A stretch of DNA of 64,000 nt. It comes from Acheta domesticus (taxonomy: Eukaryota > Arthropoda > Insecta > Orthoptera > Gryllidae). The position numbers and the translations under genes are program-made. Below are positions 60,233 through 64,000 of this stretch, one piece after another. The notes under the pieces are model-generated. The model was not told the origin of the DNA and made no database searches. It saw only the letters and a list, made by a program, of their open reading frames with translations. Numbering within the stretch: position 1 is the first letter of the stretch; every line of letters begins with the position of its first letter. The DNA is taken from NCBI GenBank assembly GCA_031308135.1, contig JAHLJT010000631.1, positions 144,378,734-144,442,733 of the forward strand, written 5' to 3'.

Positions 60233-63200
60233 TTCAAATTGTTATGGCTTTAGTGAGCTGTATGTGCAAAAGTATTGAGACTTTTTGTAAGCAAACATCG
60301 CTTTATTCGATCAATAAAAATTAAAATCATATGTTGGAGAACATTTCAATATTCTCATAGGGGCATCATGTAAGTATTCCTTAAAATTAACGTGGTTCTT
60401 TTCATTAGTTTGAACTGATGAGAGAGATTATCCATTTTCGAGAATATCTAGAGATCGGTTTCGGCCTCTGTGCGCAGCAAGATAATGTTTTGTTTTTATT
60501 ACCTGAATGTCGAATGCAGTAAATGTTGCAAGAGTTTACAACCAACACTTTTCCAGATTTGGGTTTGATTAAAATAAGGGTCTAAAACCAGAAAAGTCAA
60601 CGTCATACTTTTCTCGAAACTTTTTCGATAAATGTTTGTTTCCGAAACTTCTTCCAGTGAAATTCTGAGAATAGTCTAAACAATAAGTGTTCGATATGTT
60701 TTTATGAATTTTCCGATTGTTCATTGGAAACTGTGCACCTGCACCCGTTAACTCACATTTTCAATGATTTTTTAAGCACACGAATATATTCATATATTTT
60801 CAAAATAGCAAAAATTAAGCCAAATTCATAAAACACAAACAAAAATTAAATTCACAATTCTCAGCCAATATATCTTTCATCATTTTATTCAAAAATATTT
60901 ATATTTTGAATTATAAATTATAAATATTTATAGACCCAGTATTGTGCGAGAGAGCCTATTTCAATATTGCTGAAGGTTCAGATAAAAATGCACAGAAAAT
61001 CAAATAGTACCTTTTTATTTTATTGTGAAAGATTATTTTGGTATTTTCCTTCAATTTAATTTTACATTGATTTCGGCCTCTTTCCTGTCCACACATGCTG
61101 TGGAGAGGGGGCACCCAAAAGAACTAAATATGCAAAATTGTAAAGAAAAATTATCATAAAAGTCGTATTTTGTAAAATAGTGCCTAAGAACATAATCCGG
61201 GTCCAATCTGTCTTCCTTCATTTCCTCATGTCTTTCATCTATCATTTATCTGCTCCCAAACTGTCCCTCATCATTTCCCCTTTTGTCATCTACCCGTCCC
61301 CAAAACAAGTCATCTGTAAGATTTTACTTGTGTTCAAAAAAAGCCGTGTCCTCGTAAGACACGCAAACCTGGTTTAAAAGGCCTAGGAAACATCGCTTTG
61401 AAGATATTCCCGTGTGTTGCAATAAACTTTGTTTTGCACGTCATAATCGGCAAACTTCAAAAATCTGTAGGATGAGGTGTAATTCTCTACCCACCAGCAT
61501 CACACTTACAAGGTTCTGTGTCGATTGTTTCTTTTAAACGGCCAAAACCATCGTCTTTCCTTAGCGTGTGACATACATATACAAAGAACTAGAAAGTTAA
61601 AAAAAATTATAATTTGTAACTACATTCAAGGTCAGAATATGACTGGGTGCTACAAAAATGTATAAAAATTTATAATAAACTCCAAAATAAATACACAGAA
61701 GTGTTTCAGTCATTTTCAAAGTATATTTATAGTCAAGGAGATTGAATGTGGTGGGGCAGGTTTTAAATATTTTTAATTGCAGCCCAGCAGTTGGAAAAAT
61801 CTGGAAAAAAAATCACAACAATTTGCGTTTTAAGAGGAACTTTAAGATTTTCTGGAGCCTGTTCCAGGGTTCTAAGACCCAGTAAAAATTACTTTTTCCC
61901 TTAAAAAAAGGTTTTGTATTTGAATTTGATCTTAGAAAATATCAAAAAATGTTTTTCTGATTATAGAAATTATTTTCTTATTTATCATATTTTTCAGTCA
62001 GATAAAAGTGTTAAATTGACGAAAAAATTAAAATTCAAAAACACGTTTTAGGCTGAAGAGGCGTATGGGTGGTGGGACGGGGACTAAGAAACTTTTCAAA
62101 AATATTATTTTTGTGTTAGAAATATTTGGTAAGTACTCCTATATCATTTGGTTTAAGGGAACTTTTTACCATTATTACCGGGGGTACCATTTACATTTGT
62201 AAAGGTTGTACGTAGCACCAATGGATAGTGTCAATTCCGCGATTAAAACATATTTTCGACCCATCAATAACATTTGTAAATAATCTGTCTTTCGCATTAG
62301 CCGGGACCACGTAATTCTCTAGTGAGAGGACGGCATTTTATCGGTGAATGACCGAAAATCTAATTACAATTGTCAGTAGGGTCACTGATGAGTATTCAAA
62401 AGACAGCGTTTGAAAACTCCAGTCATTTCATCATTTCTATCTCTTGATTTGCAAAATGTGTTCTCAAGTTAATGTTGAAATATCAGTTCCGGAACCAGCT
62501 GACTTAAGAGAAATGCAATGGTAACCCTGAAGATTTGGTCACAAAGCCAACCGCGATAACACATATTTTTCCTTCTTCCAGGCCTTCAACGCCTACTTGC
62601 GTATTAAATGTCACCGAAAACTGCGACCAAACATAAATGAATAATGAATTTGAGGCCATTGTGTTGTTTAGACTTTCTTTGCAAAATTGTCTCTGCGTGA
62701 AATACACTACATACGAACATAAACTATTAATCAATAGGGAGTTCATTTTAGACCGTTGCATTGTATGTAGTGGCATCCCGTTTCAAGAACAAGACATCTT
62801 TTCATTATAATTTAAAGAATCAACTTTATTTAATTTTATATTACTTTACTTAAATTATTTTATAAATACATTTAACTTGTTTGAAATTTTCCCCAACTCA
62901 AAATAGTTTAAAAATGTAATTGTTTATATTGTTTACAATATTTATTAAAATTCAAAAAACAAAAATTATAAATATGCAATGCAATATCACTGAAAATACG
63001 TTAGTGGACATATCCAATAACAGAATTGGCAATTTTCTATAAAATGTAAAAAATGTAAAAAATATAAAAAATATAAAAAAGAGCAAAATTCAATTTTGCA
63101 ACGATATTTTACAGAAGAGGATCCCTATTTGTATTCCATAGATTATAGTGGAACTTTCCGAAATTTTACAAAATTTAGAAACAATATTGACAATTACAAT

Positions 63201-64000
63201 TTTGAAATGTTTTATTTCTTATGTGGTTCTTTAGTGATCTTTTATGGATAATGGAAAACAGTGTTTGCGTAGGTTTGCTTATCTAGAAGAAGTGGGTGTA
63301 ACACGATTTAATTCCAATGTCATGTGAAAAACATTGTGTGCATTGCTCGTCTTCCGAAAATAAAAATACCGTAACATGAAAATACAAATTGTTGTACTTT
63401 AAGTCCATTGCTTTGGATTGTAAATAAAACATAAATTACGTGTAAATTACACATTATATTGATGTGTGTATATCCCAAGTGATTACGCAATAGACTAAAG
63501 TTGGAGTTTCTTGCTTTGCAAACATTCAGATTTAAAAATATTTTATAAGAATCATATCTCGTTCCTTATTCTCACGTAAAATTACTCAAAGATGAGGTAT
63601 CACATATGATATGTAATGTTCTCGCTAAAGAACACCATGTAAAATGCAATCACTCTGACGTTATTCTGACGTGAAATAATTCTGATCCCCAAAATAAAAG
63701 ATCAGACCTCATTCGTTTGCTTAGAGCTGCTCTTCCTAATAATGTCTGCAGTTAAAAACTTACATTGTGACTAAATGAACTTTAAATACTCTTATTTTGT
63801 TTAATATTTTACACATCAAATTATTTTTCATAAAAATAGTCATGTTCCGCAACAACAAAGAATTTTTGCATTTGGTCTTCTGAAAAACGAACGAAGAAGT
63901 AATTCACAACTGAAAGCTGCTATCCCGGAGACGTGTTTTGCAACTGACTCTAAAACGTATTTTTTAAAGTTATTTATGTTTTCTTATAAAATAACTAGAT
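60233..64000. other. AT-rich DNA, no gene recognised
   Basis: Only short frames without recognisable motifs occur. A 90-codon minus frame at 62504-62776 is the longest; I cannot assign it and its composition gives no strong coding signal. No element termini or tandem arrays were recognised apart from A/T-rich runs (for example AAAAATGT/ATAAAAAATAT repeats at 63043-63080). Confidence 0.45.

Noticed and set aside
62504..62776. 90-codon minus frame in the right-hand AT-rich region
   Set aside because: I do not recognise it; no supporting context, splice pattern or motif. Left unassigned rather than called a gene.

Overview
The window looks like intergenic or heterochromatin-like DNA from an arthropod, most likely an insect with a large, AT-rich genome. 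No conventional host gene can be supported. Nearly everything recognisable is a transposable element or a fragment of one: non-LTR retrotransposons (an R4/Dong-type element, jockey-like, and other APE/RT families), pogo/Tigger, Tc1-like, hAT and piggyBac-like DNA transposons, a dispersed Helentron-like family, LTR-like blocks, tRNA-derived SINE-like sequences, and AT, AAT and CT simple repeats. The species cannot be named from the sequence.

Layout. 1-4.4 kb: GC-rich unassigned DNA, then a long polypyrimidine tract split by a degraded repeat copy. 5.3-6.6 kb: a decayed Tc1-like transposon (minus strand). 7.2-11.4 kb: the best-preserved gene of the window, an apparently full-length R4/Dong-type retrotransposon with one intact ~1191-aa ORF. 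It lies inside an AAT microsatellite, and its first 150 nt can be folded as an HDV-like ribozyme. 12.9-15 kb: a Helentron-like copy interrupted by a 1.42-kb element with terminal inverted repeats, palindromic arrays and two tRNA-like modules. 15-16.9 kb: minus-strand APE/RT remnant. 17.4-20.4 kb: a pogo-family transposon with a nearly intact transposase, between TA arrays. 20.5-28 kb: GC-rich LTR-like blocks, two of them related and in opposite orientation.

26-30.4, 38-39.4, 42.8-47.3 and 56.5-60.2 kb are dominated by copies, in both orientations, of a ~1.3-1.6-kb family. It has a self-complementary 5' end, a short motif repeated in inverted orientation near the other end, and a 3' end in CTAGT(T). 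I interpret it as a non-autonomous Helentron-like family. A decayed PIF1-type helicase at 39.4-39.85 kb lies next to one copy. 28.1-28.9 kb: a hAT MITE nested in one copy. 31-34.8 kb: two inverted SINE copies and a fold-back Tc1 element. 36.6-37.6 kb: a piggyBac-like MITE carrying a 93-bp perfect inverted repeat. 40.2-42.8 kb: a decayed jockey-like ORF1 and the first codons of ORF2. 49.5-52.6 kb: a minus-strand RT pseudogene interrupted by an internally deleted hAT element with a perfect 8-bp target duplication. 52.8-56.3 kb: a diverged duplication with four tRNA-like modules. 60.2-64 kb: AT-rich DNA with nothing recognisable.

The elements do not form a pathway. What they share is a nested insertion history that can be ordered from target-site duplications, and an apparent association of several elements with simple-sequence DNA. 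Only the R4-type element looks potentially functional; the pogo transposase core is open but its C-terminal part is frameshifted.
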